From positions 1 to 64,000 of IMG/VR virus record IMGVR_UViG_3300050821_024084: 64,000 nucleotides of DNA; one strand, given 5' to 3'. Made by a program: the position numbers and the translations under genes. This document shows positions 63,101 to 64,000 of this stretch, in pieces; position 1 is the stretch's first letter; each line of letters begins with the position of its first letter. The stretch is from a virus. A model generated the notes under the pieces. It saw nothing but the letters and a program-made list of their open reading frames with translations, was not told the origin of the DNA and did no database searches.

Positions 63101-64000
63101 CAGAGATTCGCGGTGTGCAGCAAGGACCTCGCGCGCTGGCTTCGGGATAACTGCCCGGGACGGGCATGGGAGAAGCGCATTCCGGTTCGGTTCAAGAACC
63201 TCGGCCCGGAATGCCTCGCCGCTCTGATGGAGGGTCTGACACTCGGAGATGCGCATCTCGGCCCAGCTGGTCAGCGTTACTACACAACGACAAGCCCTGG
63301 TCTTGCAGACGATGTGCAGGAGATTTTCCAGAAGCTCGGGTGTGATGCCTGGATTCGCCAGACGAAGATGGAGAAGTATTTTTCTGGTGAATACGGTGAG
63401 ACTCCGTATGGCGGTCACGCGCGACGGCAGATGTATGTCGTCCGGGAACGGATGCAGGATGCTCATATGGTTCCTGCGCCTGTGCCTGTTTCGTACACCG
63501 GAAAAGTCTGGTGCGTGACTGTCCCCGGTGGGGTGGTCTATGTCCGGCGGAATGGTCGCGCTATCTGGTGCGGGAATACTATCCCCGGCATCTATATCAG
63601 CCCCGGGGACCCCAACATGACCCCGAATCAGATCCGGGAACTGCAAGACGCCCTGAACGCGATTGCCGGGGACCCCGCCTGGCATCACAAGGTCATCGTG
63701 CTGCCGCCCGGCTCCAAGACCGAGCCGCAGCGCCCGGTGGATCTCGCTGACCAGTTCGACGAGATCCTGATGACTGAAGTCTGCATGAACTTCGACATCA
63801 ACCCGATGGACCTGGGCATCGTCCCCAAGGTCAGCACTGCCGTCTCGCCGTTCGCGGCGCGTGAGATGGCGCAGGCATCCAAGACGGTGCACGAGCGGAC
63901 CGCGACCAAGCCGCTGCTGAAGTTCCTCTGCAACATCTTCGACTCCATCCTGCATCGCGTCTGCGGTCAGGATGATATGAAGTTCACGTTCGAGGGCCTG
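60140..64000 (+). CDS. portal protein with two inteins (runs off the window)
   Basis: Open from ATG 60140 (GGGGGCGGGA upstream) to the window end, 1287 codons. Extein blocks: LRTLGDLYSVARACIEKRKN, EITGLDWDIV, then RPP + SPAYQQYLYGVPRSDYM, DQLLYLRTTPRRWTPYGFAN, YFREG + TIPGIYISPGDPNM, TEVCMNFDINPMDLGIVPK. This is the standard HK97-like portal order. Both inteins sit in highly conserved extein motifs. The C-terminus lies beyond 64000. Confidence 0.93.
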   Translation, partial: MARRSTLMAAKYMPGAASPTSAPQNAGAPYYGLVSPLAQQLANERGYSNSYGPFLPRPAQTFTEGAFGPFSPILPVPVDAPPVEDGLPDPRLFEYQVGWNLPVGQPGTEGLKLVDFATLRTLGDLYSVARACIEKRKNEITGLDWDIVPTHEASKAYQGDRKANRDLGERIAKAKKFFRQPDPDYFSFGEFLTAVLEMVFVYDALSIVLRPKRGKGMGKGLLGSDLDCLELVDGATIRPLLGMHGEIPRPPCYSEDTEILTRGGWKLFSDLKGTEEVATRSKDGVFEWQRPTHYVNEAYTGPMVQFSGRTIDCLVTPDHRMLTTVGPDGWSEASRVRDSKGRICGHADGKDGTQREWITSAQRLLERKQAGAKKDDRLVAVSSWHGRELRSATFTVTGQVFRWDDGDVHRAEGPEIPADVRDHSVEMTGDQYAAFMGMYLSEGGLIHDREKHGYRITISQTANGKGIAEYGQLIQELFGDLRRGSGGWNIWRKALWRYCHQFGYAPDKFAPPEVLDMSRRQLKIFWRYYWLGDGHTEHTQEQEVVATSSCLMAGAFQEIIQKLGYSSSARPSGDGYYRLRTRKTAYPGYNAKQADYSGRVYCVTVPNGIVYVRRNGRAVWSGNSPAYQQYLYGVPRSDYMTMITQRDIDEGGLAGSEIQSFTSDQLLYLRTTPRRWTPYGFANLEQSLIPVLTGLQKQAYQLDYFREGCYSPDTEILTKDGWKLFPDLTYDDELATRSEQGDFRWHRPEAILSYDFDGELLAFQSKAVDQLVTPGHRMIVQHLPSYVRDHPATPEHGWHVRLAKYFAEHPSAQFQMPATSRWTGPEPEYQEIDTWRKVKRQYGTEKAITWLREHLVPGEWAPSAQVLKSAQAAGVGRNSLERAKDVLGIQSRRVGSTRSGRGVSFWEMRLPAEDLAVLERAEEIRTGSRRIPMKEFCGLLGLYISEGWVRSDRNDVLIAQHADNPRIERIREILDSTGLHWSYQESNQRFAVCSKDLARWLRDNCPGRAWEKRIPVRFKNLGPECLAALMEGLTLGDAHLGPAGQRYYTTTSPGLADDVQEIFQKLGCDAWIRQTKMEKYFSGEYGETPYGGHARRQMYVVRERMQDAHMVPAPVPVSYTGKVWCVTVPGGVVYVRRNGRAIWCGNTIPGIYISPGDPNMTPNQIRELQDALNAIAGDPAWHHKVIVLPPGSKTEPQRPVDLADQFDEILMTEVCMNFDINPMDLGIVPKVSTAVSPFAAREMAQASKTVHERTATKPLLKFLCNIFDSILHRVCGQDDMKFTFEGL
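60893..62008 (+). mobile_element. portal intein 1 with LAGLIDADG endonuclease
   Basis: 372 codons. Starts CYSEDTEILTRGGWKLFSDL; block B CLVTPDHRML; LAGLIDADG motifs FMGMYLSEGGLI and RYYWLGDGHTEH; block F/G YCVTVPNGIVYVRRNG ending SGN, +1 residue Ser. The last-but-one His is replaced by Gly. Confidence 0.9.
62264..63577 (+). mobile_element. portal intein 2 with LAGLIDADG endonuclease
   Basis: 438 codons. Starts CYSPDTEILTKDGWKLFPDL, close to intein 1; block B QLVTPGHRMI; LAGLIDADG motifs LLGLYISEGWVR and ALMEGLTLGDAHLG; end WCVTVPGGVVYVRRNG...WCGN, +1 Thr. An extra helical DNA-binding-like insert (WLREHLVPGEWAPSAQVLKS) distinguishes it. Confidence 0.9.

Overview
The window reads as part of a large double-stranded DNA phage (siphovirus-type) of a high-GC actinobacterium, most likely Streptomyces or a relative. 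Evidence: a small terminase, a large terminase and the start of a portal gene at the right end; a primase-helicase beside an iteron-type putative origin; dense genes with ATGA/GTGA overlaps, many GTG starts and actinobacterial -10 elements (TAnnnT, often TATACT); and families shared with actinobacteria (DUF5753, DUF1360, FxsB-like radical SAM, DUF6197-like, DUF4262). No integrase, excisionase pair or capsid gene is seen; the window is open at the right inside the portal gene.

Layout. 0-9.6 kb: two leftward genes, a 0.5 kb pentamer-periodic repeat array, a rightward primase-helicase, an iteron and AT-rich origin candidate, then rightward zinc-ribbon and unknown genes with large palindromes. 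9.6-33 kb: a long leftward block of small, mostly unknown genes, split into transcription units by promoters that carry the same 9-mer GCTGTTTAC. It holds a standalone DUF5753 protein, a lipoprotein, a radical-SAM peptide-maturation operon with a candidate precursor, a P-loop ATPase, a YidD-like peptide, secreted and membrane mini-proteins, a SLOG protein, a phosphoribosyltransferase and a GMC oxidoreductase. About 20 intergenic gaps contain a two-hairpin element ending in the ribosome binding site. 33-34.4 kb: AT-richer non-coding control region with direct repeats and a seven-site operator array. 34.5-41.7 kb: NUDIX, methyltransferase, racemase, HNH and a tightly overlapping leftward operon. 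41.8-42.6 kb: a non-coding RNA cluster with three Y-RNA-like molecules and an initiator-like tRNA. 42.6-47.2 kb: five tandem paralogues, a vWA protein and a Ro60 (TROVE) gene split in two. 47.2-50.8 kb: small genes and a secreted LysM/transglycosylase. 50.9-56.1 kb: a DNA hypermodification cassette. 56.1-64 kb: packaging genes with three inteins.

How it fits together. Ro60 plus tRNA-mimicking Y RNAs forms a putative RNA-binding/RNA-decay ribonucleoprotein. The TET/JBP dioxygenase, P-loop kinase, glycosylase-like helical protein, FAD oxidase, amidoligase, phosphatase and ParB-like protein fit a pathway that oxidises a DNA base and then conjugates an amino acid to it, probably to protect phage DNA. 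The most unusual single object is the terminase intein: its HNH homing endonuclease lies on the opposite strand while the sense frame stays open.

Caution: at least six genes are broken by one-base shifts, most at or beside short homopolymers, so residual sequencing errors are possible; affected entries are marked.
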